A stretch of DNA of 39,361 bases. Origin: Porogramme epimiltina (taxonomy: Eukaryota; Basidiomycota; Agaricomycetes; Polyporales; Polyporaceae). This document shows, one piece after another, positions 1 through 11,419 of this stretch. Position numbers and translations under genes: made by a program. Every line of letters starts with the position of its first letter. Positions within the stretch are counted from its first letter, which is position 1. A model generated the notes under the pieces. It made no database searches, had not been told where the DNA came from, and saw nothing but the letters and a program-made list of their open reading frames with translations. The stretch lies in assembly GCA_900155495.1 (NCBI GenBank), contig FTLJ01000772.1, positions 1 through 39,361 of the forward strand, read 5' to 3'.

Positions 1-603
1 GGTGCTCACTTCGTACGGGAATGTCCCTGTGACTCCATAGAACGTCTCTAGTAGTACTTTTGCACTCACCAACTCCATATCTTACTTCTATTCCTAGGAT
101 TTATTAATCTATTGTAACTTTCGTATCCATTAGAACCATTACTAATAGACTTCAATTGAACCGATTATAAGCCCGCATAGTTACCATATTTGGGTAGCCT
201 CCTATTCCGACAGCTTTGGAGCCTCCAAAAGTGTGGTTTTCACTCGTATTTTTGGAGGAACATAGCCCCGATACCTCCCTCCTACGTATGGAAGGGTTCT
301 TCTGCCAAAAAATCGAAGTTGAAAAAAGTATATATGCTCGGTGCGAGAAAATATATATGTGCGCGCGCAATATATAGCGCGCGGCTCGGCTAATAGACTA
401 TGAGCGCGAAAACTATTAAATGTACAAATCTGCCATCATAGTGGCGGGTCAGCTGTACATTTCCACTGCCCCCGGCCTGCGCACTTAGTGCGCCTCCTAC
501 TGCGCATGCCATAACATCTACTTGGGTCATCCTTCAAAAGCCCGCCCATAATGATAGTTGTAGTTGTTGCCATTTTCCTTTCTCTTTACTCCCTGAATTT
601 GGT
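1..603. other. Intergenic / upstream region of membrane gene 1
   Basis: No coding sequence is supported here. The stretch is fairly AT-rich in its first 400 bases, with a run of alternating GC/AT around 350-395 (cgcgcgc and tatata). It presumably holds the promoter and 5' untranslated region of the plus-strand membrane protein gene that follows. The small reading frames on both strands have no coding character and no paralogue in the window. Confidence 0.5.
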
Positions 604-2099
604 ATGGCCCAGGTACGACCGAGCCCGGAAGGAGGTGGGCTTAGCGTACTTTACCCAATTGACACTCTAACATCAACTTCAAACCTCTTCGGTGAGTACA
701 GTGCATTCAACCCTGGTGGGAGCAATGATATAACAGTACCGACAGGCGCTTTCGTAGTTCTCGCACTCACGGCAATCTCAGTGCTCTTGTTCGTTACCCA
801 TCATGTCTCTATCGAAGATGTTTCCTGACGGAAACAACCAGGTCCAATGGTCTCCGTGGGCGGCGTCCTGTACAGGTTCAATTCGTATGCGTGCTATTTT
901 TGCTCTCCTCGACATCCACCATATATTCCCTCGATGTTCAACTCATGCGATCCGAGATATACCTTCTCACCTCGCATCGCTCCGTCCCCATGGAAGGCTT
1001 CAACATGCAGCAGTGCATCATACTAGTATTGCTATCAGTAAACGTGAGCGTGACGCATCCTCGAAGCCCGTTTCTCCTCTAATTGTATGAGTAGATGCTC
1101 CTTGGCGATTGCATAGTGTGGTGGAGGGCCTGGGTAGTATGTGGATACGCCAAGTTTGTCTTGCGTGCCGGCGGAATCCTCCTTGCAGCAACCACTGGTG
1201 TGTCCCTGGAATTTGCGCGCACAGAGATTGAGCACGCTGACGCTGCGATATATCAGTATGCATGGTGTTATCGTTCCAGCGGGTTCTTTTGGCGTCATCG
1301 GACATCCCGACGAGTGCGGGCGGCTTGGTTCCTGTCGCCTTCTCAGACGCGTACGTTTTCGGGACTACTTCGATGGGGCTGTCGTTTGGCAACAATCTCG
1401 TGTCTATCTCCCTGATTGCATATAAAGCATGGTATGTGATGGGCCCCGCCTGTCTGCACCGTATATGTAATCATATTTGGGCCAGGAAACACTGGGAAGA
1501 GCTGAAGGAGCACCTGGGACACAGCGTTCGGGCCACACAGACATTGAGAGCTCTGGCCCTCCTGATTGAATCGGGCTTCATCTATAGCATGCTCTGCGTG
1601 AGTCCTGCTCTCATTTACACCTAGGTGTCTGGTTATTCGCTGAAATCTGAACCGGTTTACCGAACTTACCAGCTAGCCTCGTTTGTCGACTTCCTCCTTC
1701 AATACAAGGGGGCCATCACAGGGGTCCCTGCTTTGAAGTTGTCAGTCTTCACGTATGGGTGCATGGCCCCGCTCGTGGTGAGTTGTCAGCTCTACCACTC
1801 GGCTTTCTTCAAATACAGATTGATATCCTCTGGCGACTATGAAGGCCTCGTATCCTATTCTCGTCATCATACTGGTTGCAGTAAACACTTGGCGGGAGGA
1901 CAGGGGTTTGCCGGTGGTGCTCACGAGCTTTCGTGCGACTTCCCCAGATACATCTACTGGGAGGGGGCGGGACACGCTATCTCTGGACTTCTCCACGCCG
2001 ACTCCTTCAATACCTCCAGCACTTTATACCGCGAAACGCCCTGATTTTGGAGAGCCCTGCTCCAGGAAAAATACACGTGCTAGTTCTCTGAGTAATTAG
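604..2099 (+). CDS. Multi-pass membrane protein, paralogue 1 (agaricomycete family)
   Basis: Predicted integral membrane protein of a family common in mushrooms whose function is unknown. Exons read as 604-691, 746 to about 792, about 876-1043, 1095-1197, 1257-1431, 1486-1597, 1673-1777 and 1845-2099; the junction after the second exon is uncertain. Family landmarks appear in order: an N-terminal segment ending DTLTSTSNLFG, the loop-plus-helix motif GDCIVWWRAWVV after TM3, NNLVSISLIAYKAW before the cytoplasmic loop, the signature LRALALLIESGFIY, and the last helix ASYPILVIILVAVNTW followed by a polar tail. The same landmarks and intron positions occur in the two minus-strand paralogues at 2623-4114 and 5362-6748, which supports the model. 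The start codon is the weakest point: the 20 residues before the conserved segment do not resemble the paralogues. It could be a slightly decayed copy; no clear disabling change was found downstream of 876. Confidence 0.7.
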
Positions 2100-2622
2100 G
2101 ATAGGTTAATATACGAATATCTATGATCATTGTGCAGTGCATCCCTGACCAGACTTCAAAGATGTAGAGGGAGAGGAGAAATGGACCCTGAGTCGGAGTT
2201 CCGCACGTGGATAGGAAGGAGTATACCGAGAATGACAGCTGTTATCAAATCGAGAGGCCCTTCACAAAATAATCTTCACATAATGGTCTGGACGGAGCTC
2301 TAGCGGCTCGCGGAAGTTCAAGTCGCGCAGGGGAGGAAAAAGCGATTGACGCCGCGGCTCGTACTCCCCAGCCTTCGCGCCGTGAAAATGGGTGATTCGC
2401 GTCGAGTCCGACTGGAGTCCGCCGCGTGTAATTTATTTCGTAGGGGCCTATCGATCTGATAACAGCTGGAACTAGGCGCTATGTCTGTTCTCCTCGATCA
2501 ACAAACACTCCTAACTTCACCCCCGGTAGGCTACATATATTCAAACATGGTTGTGGGTATTGATTCAGTACGCTCTTCCGAAACACCGATGGGCTCGTAA
2601 CATCGCAAAGCACTACATGTAA
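2100..2622. other. Convergent intergenic region between membrane genes 1 and 2
   Basis: The plus-strand gene ends at 2099 and the minus-strand gene ends at 2623, so this 523-base stretch is the shared 3' side of two converging genes. No reading frame with paralogue support and no RNA gene was seen. Confidence 0.5.
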
Positions 2623-4114
2623 TCACATAGATGTGCCGTGCCCGTGCGACGTAGGATGCCCATCACAGCTCCCGCCACAAACGGAACTCTCGTGCACGTG
2701 GAGTGCATGGTGTTTGGTTATAATCGAAGTAGACGAGGAAGAGTGAGGGAGAGTAGTGGATCCAGAATTAGACGAGGTGGGGGTGCTACATGAAGTATTT
2801 GGAGCGGACCCGCCGCGGAAGCTCATGAGAATAACGGGTCTCCCACGCTCTTCTCTCTTGTTGTTGAGAGCGACAAGGAGGATAACAACCAGTGGATAAG
2901 ATGCCTAGGATTAATGAACCTCAATGAGTTCGTTGATGCTTCGAAAGAAGGATTTACGTACGACTAAAGGCACGAGGCACCCATTCATGAAGGTCACCCC
3001 TGCGTCTTGGACGCCATAGTTAGCTTGAATCTCTACCAAGTTGATGACAAGCACAGTAAGCTATTGGGTCTGGCTCGTCAGCTGTTCAAAACAGGAGGAG
3101 ACTATAAGTAATTCACCCAGAATGCGCTGTAGGCTACTCCGGATTCTACGAGAAGAGCCAGGATGCGAATCGCTTGAGTGCTCGCCGCGTTGTCTCCCAA
3201 CTGTTTCTTGAACATACAGCGATGCTTCCTAGGGAGTGCTACTATCAGTGACCGGAACTTATGTATCTGGGTCAAATGCGCACCAAGCTTTGAATGCAAT
3301 AAGAAGCGATGCTGTCACATTGGTGGCCAACGAGAGCGCAAATGCAGCAGTGCCGGGGGGATATCCAGCGTAGAATGAAGCTCTCGCTACCCAGTATGCC
3401 ATAGACTCCAATTTGGCCGAGTCTGAAAAGAGGGGTATCGCGGATTGCAGCCCGCATGCTAAACACCGACAGGTCAGTGAACGTCTATCCTATATCCGAA
3501 AAGGAGCTCAAACCTAGAGTTGCTGCTACAATGAGTACGCCTGCGCACAAGACCATTTTATTGTGCTCCCAGATAAAACATGCTCTCCACCATACAACTG
3601 AGTCGCTGATGAATATCTGCGGTCAAAGATATTCAATGCGACGCAGAACTGCGGAGATTGAATATGTTACATTGATGGTGAGCATGATGGTCATCACCCC
3701 TTGCTGCTTGAGTAAATCCGGGAGCTCTACGGGTATCCCTAGTGGCCCTAAGGCCAGCTTTCTAATATAGTTGAAGTCGAATACGAAGAATACAGTTGTA
3801 GACGCAAGGAGTGCAATTATGCATACGATTTGTAGTTGAATTGCCAGGCGTCTGTGAACGCCTCTTTGTCTATATAAGATCGTCAGTTTTGCAAGTCAAC
3901 GGTTGGATTTGGAGAAAGCGGATGATGTTACATAAGCAGAGCGAGGGTTTCTAGGGCGAGTAGAACAAAAGTACCTAGGACCGCTCAGCACGATCAAGCA
4001 ACGAAATGTGGTTCTAAGCTTACCGAAGAAGACGGAGGACAAAGTCAGCATGTTGAGGTATGAAGTCATGTAACTTGGGTCATCCAACACTGGTAGTGGG
4101 GCATTCTCAGACAT
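2623..4114 (-). CDS. Multi-pass membrane protein, paralogue 2
   Basis: Second member of the same membrane family, apparently intact. The first exon (4114-4024) encodes MSENAPLPVLDDP through LTLSSVFFG and ends at a GTAAGC donor. Later segments are LAIQLQIVCIIALLASTTVF (TM2), MTIMLTINV, ISDSVVWWRACFIWEHNK (TM3 and loop), LSLATNVTASLLIAFKAW (TM5), an intron at 3229-3283 inside the codon for that W, then KHRCMFKKQLG and IRILALLVESGVAYSAFWV (TM6), GVTFMNGCLVPLV and ASYPLVVILLVALNNKREER (last TM). The C-terminal tail is rich in serine, histidine and glycine. Eight or so exons with introns of 50-65 bases are needed. The ATG at 4114 matches the family N-terminus well, so the start is well supported. 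The biochemical role is unknown; a receptor- or transporter-like seven-helix topology is inferred only from the hydrophobic pattern. Confidence 0.8.
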
Positions 4115-5361
4115 CGAGTGACACTAGACGCAATATAAGCAACGCGAAAGCAAGAGAGGTAGGTATGCTGAGGTTAGACGTGGCCTTTTATCCCTGGGAC
4201 CGACTATGACGTCTCTTGATCAGTAACACAATCCGCCGTGGCCGAGTGGTCTACGATACATACAGCATTCATGTGGGGCACAATTACATCATGAACCTAT
4301 TTGCTAATGTGCTCTATTCCTGCAACTAAGACGTGATGTATCAGGAGCGGTTTACGTGTTTGAACCTGTGAGGACGAAGGAATACCTCAGTCCCCACGAA
4401 GCACATGATTTATGCTTCGTATCATGATTTAAGTGAGCAGTGGTACGCAGAGCTCTCTGAATCTCCTTCAAAGCACAGGTGGCTGTACTGTTCGTGCTGT
4501 GATCAATAGAAGAGTATGATCCAGCGACGCATGCGCCGAACGTACTAGCTGACACCCCATAGGCTGCAGTTCTTCGGCACTAAGTGACCGCAGGCGAAAC
4601 CAGACAACAGAGAAGGACGCACCAGAACGCTAATTTCACGGGATGACGGTTGGAGGCACCGCAGGCGGTCTAGACCCAGACCCGTGTGTCGACGTTGACG
4701 GGGTGCCGAGAAACACGTCAGCCAGTGCCGTGTTAGGGTGAGTCCGGGTGGAAAAGACTCGATGGGACTGATGCATACGGAGGTCCACCGACGTCAATGC
4801 TGTTCAGTGTTGGCACGTCGGAGACGGGAGCGGTGATGGCACACGTACTTCGGAGTTCGAAATATTGAGCGGAGCAACGGCATCTTCTATTCTTCCACGT
4901 GGCATACTTGCAATTTCGTTCTTATTCTCCCTCGTCTTCTTACCCCTTGCCAACATTCTGGTCTCTATTATACGGTCCTACCCCCGTAGTGGAGTCACAC
5001 CGTTGGCTCAGTAGACGAATTTTTTGCACTCAACACCAGGGCACTGCGACTTTTTGGATGGTGACAGGTTGGGGCGGTTCTGACGCCGTGTGTAGGGTGC
5101 AGTAGATATGTAGTTCGCGAGTTCTTTAGGTACGCGTCAACCCCACATAGTCTTACTTTATCCCGCCCCCCGCTCTTTTACATACCCTGCGGGGAACATT
5201 TCATGGGAATTCATCCCTATCACTCGCCGTTCTTTGTATCTCGATATGTATCATTCAATATCGACCAGCGGCACCTGCCAAACATGATTGTCCGAACTAA
5301 GTAAAATCGATTGGCGCGTTTCATTGATACCAAAACTCAAATAGTACAAACACTCATAAGG
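4115..5361. other. Intergenic region between membrane genes 2 and 3
   Basis: This 1.25-kb stretch separates the start of membrane gene 2 from the end of membrane gene 3, both on the minus strand, so it should contain the promoter of gene 2. No reading frame here matches anything else in the window. A short stretch at 4235-4255 resembles the 5' end and A box of a tRNA gene, but no matching T arm follows. Confidence 0.45.
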
Positions 5362-6748
5362 CTAGGCTTGAATTCCGTCGAGCTCAGGCTGCGATTTGAT
5401 AGAGCGTGCGCCAGATGAGTCGCTAAGGATGGCGGTCACGAGGAACATGGATTGTCCATGCTCCACCCTCCAGGTGTTGTAACCGACGAGGAGAATGACG
5501 AGAACCGCGTAAGATGCCTATGGTGCTCATGAGTGCATCGTTCAGTGCGGGAAGCACGGATCTACTCACCGCGATGGGGGCGACACATCCGTTCGTGAAC
5601 ACTATTGTTCCTCTGAGAGAAAACGTGTGCATAGTGAGGTATTTATACTCGAGCACGTTAGGTATAAGTACGGCCAGCTTGAGTGAGAAATTGTTAACGA
5701 CCTATAACCATGCTGTCCAGAATTAGGAGGATCCGTACCCAGAATGCGCCGTACAGCGCTCCGCACTCCACAAGAAGTGCAAAGATCACCGTCGCTTGCG
5801 CCCTTGGCCCCCTGCTTCCCAGTTGCTTTCGGAGATCGCCCCTGTGCGCCCTGCATAGGGTAAGAAGATGGCTACAGAGCAGAGTACGCCAAGCACTTAC
5901 CATGCCTTAATACCAACGAGAATGGCCGCAGTGACATTGATACCCATTGACAACCCAAATGCAGATGGTCCAGGGCCGTAGTTCGTATACATGTATTCCA
6001 ACGCTACTTGTGGGGGAAGTGCCTTCCAGTCTTGAAAGAACGGCCCTGTGGTCGCGAATCCGCAAACTTAGAGACACCAGATCGTCAGCACGTTCGGTTT
6101 CTGATACGGAGCGAAAAGGAAGAGTGCGAATACGTACCTAATACTACAATGTGTAGAAACGCGCCAACATACAGGACTACCTTGTTCTTCTTCCAGGCGA
6201 CGCAGGCGCGCCACCAAACGATCCAGTTACTAGTGAAGATCTGTGTCCCTGGTTAGCCGACGAGGTCAATACGAGTGCGTTTCTGCTCACGTTGAGGGTG
6301 AGCATGATCGCGACGACCCCTTGCTGCGAGAAGATGCGTGGGGTGTAGTCCCAGAACTCCCCAATGGGACCTAATGGTATCAACAGATGAACATCCTCGA
6401 CGAGGAAGCCGTAATATACGGTCGTCGTCCCTAGAAGGAAGACAAGGCATGCGAATTGGGCTTGTTCCGAGGTTCGACGCCGGAGTCCATTATACCTGCC
6501 CATAGTGACGTCAGATGAAGAGTCACTCGTAAACAATCATCAAGAGAAAGACGCACAGCAGTAGAGCAATAGCAGCGAAGTTAAGAAACAGGAATATTCC
6601 TAATCCCAAAGTATAAGTGAGCATACATGAAGAACCTCGGCGTGACTAGTGCGACATTACCGAAGAACGTTGATGACAGAGCTAAGATCCGGTGGTAGGC
6701 ATTCAGGACGGCACGAGAGTCATCGTCAGATGCTGCCAGCACCGGCAT
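5362..6748 (-). CDS. Multi-pass membrane protein, paralogue 3
   Basis: Third member of the family, apparently intact. It starts at the ATG at 6748 (MPVLAASDDD through LALSSTFFG) with a donor in the same place as paralogue 2. Segments in order: FLFLNFAAIALLLCVFLLMI (TM1), RYNGLRRRTSEQ then FACLVFLLGTTTVYYGFLV (TM2), GVVAIMLTLN, WIVWWRACVAWKKNK (TM3 and loop), a loop ending SAFGLSMGINVTAAILVGIKAW (TM5), RAQATVIFALLVECGALYGAFWV (TM6, residues shortened here), VFTNGCVAPIAV and ASYAVLVILLVGYNTW (last TM). The stop codon is at 5362-5364. The splice donor after IKAW lies inside the tryptophan codon, as in the other two copies. Function unknown. It shares strand and orientation with gene 2, which suggests a tandem duplication. 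Confidence 0.8.
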
Positions 6749-7718
6749 CACTAGACAGAGGGGGAAGGAAGAAACTCTGTTGAGGCGCAGTTCCTATATT
6801 TATAGTCAGCGAGGCACTGCAACGACAAGGGTTCGCACAATGGTACCGGCCTCTGGGCCCGGAGATGACCTCTCCGGGTCGTGCGGCGATTCCCGTTTGA
6901 TTGGGCACGCGTACCCGTTGTTGTCGGGTAGAGATTGCTGTGCGTTTTATTGCCACCTCGCGCGCATTCTAGCGGTACATGCGGTCCAAGACTTCGCACC
7001 AGGTTTGAATTGAACACTTGCAGTGCCGCCACGTCGCGGACTAAGCACTTGCTGCAGGGTATAAATGAGAGGGTATACATATAGTGATATGCATAGATAT
7101 ACACCTCGGCCAGGTATCTCCATCCTCCGGTATCATCGGCATGGAGATTGGAGTCCGTGTTGAGGGCAAAACGGCGAACTATCCCCGTGGGTGCGAAGGG
7201 GGACTACAAACCTCAGCCGTGGTTGAAGCCGCGCTCTTTCCACCGCCTCCGTCTCGCTTGATTGAAAGTACCATAGGTTTGTATCAGACGCCCTAAGCAG
7301 AGATACGGTCTCTCGCCGGTCTCAGACGGGATCGCTGGGCGATGCTACCTGCCACAGGTCATTTATCTTGGCAGGTCCCTGTCATAGCCTCGCTAATGAG
7401 CCCGCATATATTTGAAGCTCACGATTGTCACCCACCTTCGAGGATATAGGGCCGCACTTTTCGATATCGATAACGACGCACAAACTTCAATGAACCGGGG
7501 GCGTCGATTACATATTCGGCGTCCGCTTGCCTGTTACCGCCTCCAGAGCGCCGCACTGCATGTCGCACGAAAATTGCTGAACAGTAGTTGGTAAGAGTTA
7601 GTCAGAAGTTGGTAGGAGGCTGACCTACTTTAGTGTTGGGGTCAGCGGATAGCATCAACCATGTTGGGGGCCAGCAGACGGTGGATGGTCGAAAAGACGT
7701 CATGGGAACCCCAAGTGT
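6749..7718. other. Intergenic region upstream of membrane gene 3
   Basis: No supported gene. The part next to 6748 should hold the promoter of membrane gene 3. Several overlapping short reading frames exist on both strands around 6780-7100 and 7084-7600, but none has a recognisable motif, paralogue or good splice partners. Confidence 0.45.
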
Positions 7719-8171
7719 CTATTGGAACTCCGCTCCAATTGACAGATGGAGTTCGGGCAATCTCCGTGCGCGACAAGGGCGAAGTTCGAATGCGTTATGA
7801 CATTGTTCCGCGGCCTGCTTGCACGCGTGTAGGTGTTTCTCCAGCTCCATATGGCACGCGGAAGCGGGTAAAGAGGGGCCATCGAGCAGTTCAGAATTGC
7901 TGTCAACAGAAACACCAGTAACATCGGGAGGCACCGATGACGTCACAGAAATTGCAAGCACCTGTGAAGGCGGAGTTTGAACCAACCATCGGAGCTCCGG
8001 CAGTCTCCGCTCGCCACAACAGGCCCAAGCGCGCCCCTCCACACACTGTTCGAATCGTTCTCTGCGTCTAGCAATCGTTTGTCTATCGCCCTGATACTCT
8101 CGCCTCACATTAGCTGACATGTCTTGGAGACTACCCAAAATCAACCTCGCCTGTTCTCTCCGACTCTCCAT
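7719..8171 (-). CDS. Hypothetical protein, about 150 residues
   Basis: A single uninterrupted reading frame of 150 codons, not recognised. The N-terminal half is charged and probably helical (MESRREQAR, then a stretch rich in R, E and Q), followed by a serine/proline/threonine-rich middle and a second helical stretch with several cysteines and histidines. Two short similar segments, ERRLPELRW and ARRLPELHL, lie about 75 residues apart, which may reflect an internal repeat. Reading frames also run across this region on the opposite strand, so the frame may be fortuitous. No regulatory signal is clear. Moderate to low confidence that it is a real gene. Confidence 0.3.
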   Translation of the reverse strand: MESRREQARLILGSLQDMSANVRREYQGDRQTIARRRERFEQCVEGRAWACCGERRLPELRWLVQTPPSQVLAISVTSSVPPDVTGVSVDSNSELLDGPSLPASACHMELEKHLHACKQAAEQCHNAFELRPCRARRLPELHLSIGAEFQ

Positions 8172-8301
8172 TGTCTACTGCAAGTTCGTCAACGCCGACG
8201 GCAAAGACAAGGCAGTGTGAATCTCTGAAGGTTACGGTTAAGCTCAATCTCTGCCGGTAGATATCTTCCTCCTCCACACTAACTACTATGAAAACTTATG
8301 T

Positions 8302-8611
8302 TTGGTCAGCCTCAGGAACTGCGGCGCTGATGGAACCGTAACAGTCGTTTTCGATGTCGGCACAGAAGTTATGGCTCTGTCCGCGAGGAGAAACACGTGC
8401 GAAGTGACTAGTAACGACTCCTTCGAGTTCGTTCTAGTTCTGTTATTTCATGTTATCTTCACTGAAGCAACTATTCTTACAGATACAAGGCCTAGATTTC
8501 TACAATGACGTACGAAGTTGGCACGTCCGACACAACAACATCCCGCGGGATGAAGCTCAAGAGTATCCTAGGAAATGGCACCGTACGAGTTCACATCACG
8601 AGCATGGATGA
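8302..8611 (+). CDS. Possible small two-exon gene, partial at 5' end
   Basis: Two reading-frame segments join in phase if 8431-8482 is removed as a 52-base intron ending TTCTTACAG: the first segment reads LRNCGADGTVTVVFDVG and ends DSFEF, the second continues IQGLDFYNDVRSWHVRH and ends at a TGA at 8609-8611. Both have balanced, protein-like composition. The donor (GTTCTA) is poor, no convincing start codon was found and no family is recognised, so this could be chance. It would be transcribed away from the minus-strand candidate at 7719-8171. Confidence 0.2.
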
Positions 8612-8741
8612 TGCGGTCATGGTCCCCGTGGCCTCCCTGTGCACGATCACGGTGAAACCTGCACGCGCAGGGCATAGCACAATGCGTCAAAGAACAGCGC
8701 CGTACGTCTCAGGAATATCGACGAATCACAAACCACACTAA

Positions 8742-9485
8742 TAGGCCTCATGGGCTTTGAATCGTTTATGTTCCTTCATACCCGCTATGAGAGAGGTGAT
8801 ATGGAAGGTGCGCGGTGTGGTATGTGCATTTTTACGTCAGTCCTGACTGTGTTCTCTTCGCTAGCTAGCCACTAGTCGTGTAGTGTTGATGATATCCGGC
8901 AGGCTTTCACAGTCAAACATCTATCTCATTGTCAGTGTGAGCCTCATGTACACTCCCCATGTGCCGCAACCCCACCCCCACATCTCTGGTCCCTCTCCCG
9001 GCGAGTAGGCACCGCCTAACCGCACTCAAGGACGAGAGGCTTGCAGTCCAAGGTGGCCGAGCCTGCATCAGAGCACCTTCACCAGAGCTTCGAGGCCGTG
9101 TCCACGCCGTAAAGTACATTTAGTCGGTGCCCTACAATAACGCGCACTACGAACTAGAAGGTATGAGCCTCATCTGTTCGCCTGGATATATGCTGACACA
9201 TGAAGCTCTTTTCCTTATAGGGCCCCGACGTCTGACGTGTATCGTAGCGTAGAGCTTCTTCCTCGAGCTGCATAGGGGTATCGCACTTAGTAGAGAACAA
9301 TGGGTAGCTATCAAGAGTCATCCAGGTACAAGCTTTGCTAGCTTGCGTTACATACGTATACGTAACCTAAATGACATGTCATTCGTTGTTCCCGGTTCTA
9401 CATGTTATACGTCCAGGGGTCTCCAAGATGCTCTGTCGCCACCTGATATGGGCCGTACCACGCCGCAGCCATGATCTTGGTGCAC
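8742..9485. other. Intergenic region downstream of MYND gene 1
   Basis: No supported gene or repeat. It lies on the 3' side of the minus-strand MYND-finger gene. The short reading frames are isolated and have no recognisable motif. Confidence 0.45.
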
Positions 9486-11419
9486 CTACTGCGCCCACAA
9501 GAAGCTTCCACAGGCGATGATAACCTCGATCAAACCTCCCGACATAAAGGTCAACTTGACCAACGTAACGTTCTTGGGCTGAGCCTTGACGGAGTCCAAT
9601 ATAGCCTGCATGTGAGGCTTGGTATCCCATCGTGCTGTGCTGGGATCGTACACACAGTCTTTGAGTGTGAAGTCTTTCAGTGGAACAAGGGAATAGTGAG
9701 GTGTGGCTGCTGAGTGACTAATGCATATGACGAGACCTGTCAGCGGCGTGGTGGGAAACTGGTTAGCCGCCATATCGGCGAGCTCAGAACGATGTGCCAT
9801 AGCATCGGCGTAGGCGAGGTACCCCAGAAAGAGGCCATCGCGCTCCACCGTGTGGCTTGCATGCGGAATATCGATGTCTGGATAAGGAATAGTGCGTCAG
9901 TTCACGGTATTCATTATCACGCAGAAAGACAATGGAAATGCATACGGAGCCTAAGAATGCGAATATGTTGCTGAGTGACCATACAAGTCACTCTATGTTT
10001 TGACTTCCAACTTGCCTTCTGACACTCCTACGGCGTTTAATCAAGCCCTAGACGTCGGGGAATATTGCATCAACGTACCTTAGAGCAATAGTATGCCGCC
10101 TTACAGCCACTGCAACACCGCATGTCGCTTTCTTTGGACCCGAGTTTCTGGCACTGTCGCAGGCAATCCTTTAGAATGGCTTCCCTACGTCTCTGCCCAT
10201 AAAATACAGGGCCCACCTGACTATTACCGCAGACCATATCTGCGCGCCGTTCCGCCGTCCTCTTCTTATACACGATAAGAATTTGATTGTTCTTGTTCGC
10301 AAGACGACGGAATGTGTCCCACCACCATTTGATGGGGTTGCCTTCCACGCGGGAGTGTTGTTCCTCCTCCTCATTCATTGGTAGATGCTCGAGTGTGCAC
10401 ATAACATCTTCAATAACCGAGCGGTAAGCGAGGAACTTGGTGGTCGTCTACATTATGGGTTCCAAGGAAACGAGTTCTTTTCGCCGTAGTGTGACTGATA
10501 GTTTCTCGCTGCAGTTGTATATAGCCTCCAGGAATCCTCGGCGCACAGACTTTGAGAACAAGCGGAACCCGTCGATCTGCATGAAAGCATTTCCAAGATA
10601 TATGATAGAGCGGTGGATTATAAGCGCGATCGTGCGAGGGTTCCCCAGCTCGCTGAAGGCCTCCGATGCCCTGAGGAGGACCAAGGTGATAACGGAGACG
10701 CCTCTTTGACGAACCATTGCTTGTACAAGAGACTTATAGGTCGAACTTTGTATAATTATAATCGCTGCGTTGCTCATATCGCTCCACGAGGCTTCTGCAG
10801 TTGCGGAATCATTGTTAGGGAGTGCGAGCGTGATTTGACGGAGAACGAAGTCCGCGAGAACGTCGAAATCCCCAGCGTGGTGGAGGATGTCGTGGCGATC
10901 ACTGGGATGTTCTCGAAGGTGGAGCATGAAACCGGCGAATACAGCCATCCCATAAGACGCTGTCCCGAGCAACTTCGAGGCATCGCCAGATTCACGCCAG
11001 AGTTGATAAAACATCTCGGAAGCCTCGGGACCAAATACGGTCAAGGGGGCGAGGGAGGGGCAGGCGAATAGGCGGAACCAGAACCGCGTGAGGTAGTGGA
11101 CCGTGAAGCACCTGTCAAGGTCTGGTAATTCCGGTATTTCTGGGGTGATTCGCATGCGAAAGAGAGATTTGATCCACTTGATGATTCCTTGCCATGCATC
11201 CACGATACGGCGTAGGACGGGATGCTCATCATGAAGGATGACGTCTCCCATGGCTTGAATTGCCGCGAAAGCCATGCGACTGCGATATCCATAGGGTTGT
11301 GAATTGTCTATTTGGCGGGGTAGAAAGTCTTCCCGTAGGTATTTGAGGCATAAATCGACTATAAGGTCTGGAGTAATGATCGAATCCTCCACGGCCCAGA
11401 AGTCGGCCAAAAACTCCAT
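9486..11419 (-). pseudogene. MYND-finger protein gene 1 with in-frame stop codon
   Basis: Member of the agaricomycete MYND zinc-finger family (zf-MYND, PF01753), in which a long helical N-terminal region precedes the finger and a short alpha/beta C-terminal region follows; partners and function are unknown. Exons: 11419-10079, 10027-9946, 9877-9486 (introns of 51 and 68 bases), about 604 codons. The finger starts near DCLRQC and continues MRCCSGCKAAYYCSK, then across the first intron ECQKASWKSKHRVTC. The C-terminus (LFLGYLAYADAM to GSFLWAQ) aligns with MYND gene 2. One TAG codon at 10448-10450 interrupts the frame, after ELVSLEPIM and before TTTKFLAYRSV; both sides are otherwise open and match the paralogue. 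No canonical intron can remove it. The gene is therefore called a pseudogene; a sequencing error or a short N-terminal product of 323 residues are alternatives. Confidence 0.75.

Noticed and set aside
4235..4260. Sequence resembling the 5' part and A box of a tRNA (GCCGTGGCCGAGTGGTCTA)
   Set aside because: No anticodon arm, T arm or pairing acceptor stem could be found in the next 100 bases.
10613..11071. Plus-strand open frame of 152 codons
   Set aside because: It lies antisense within the first exon of MYND gene 1.
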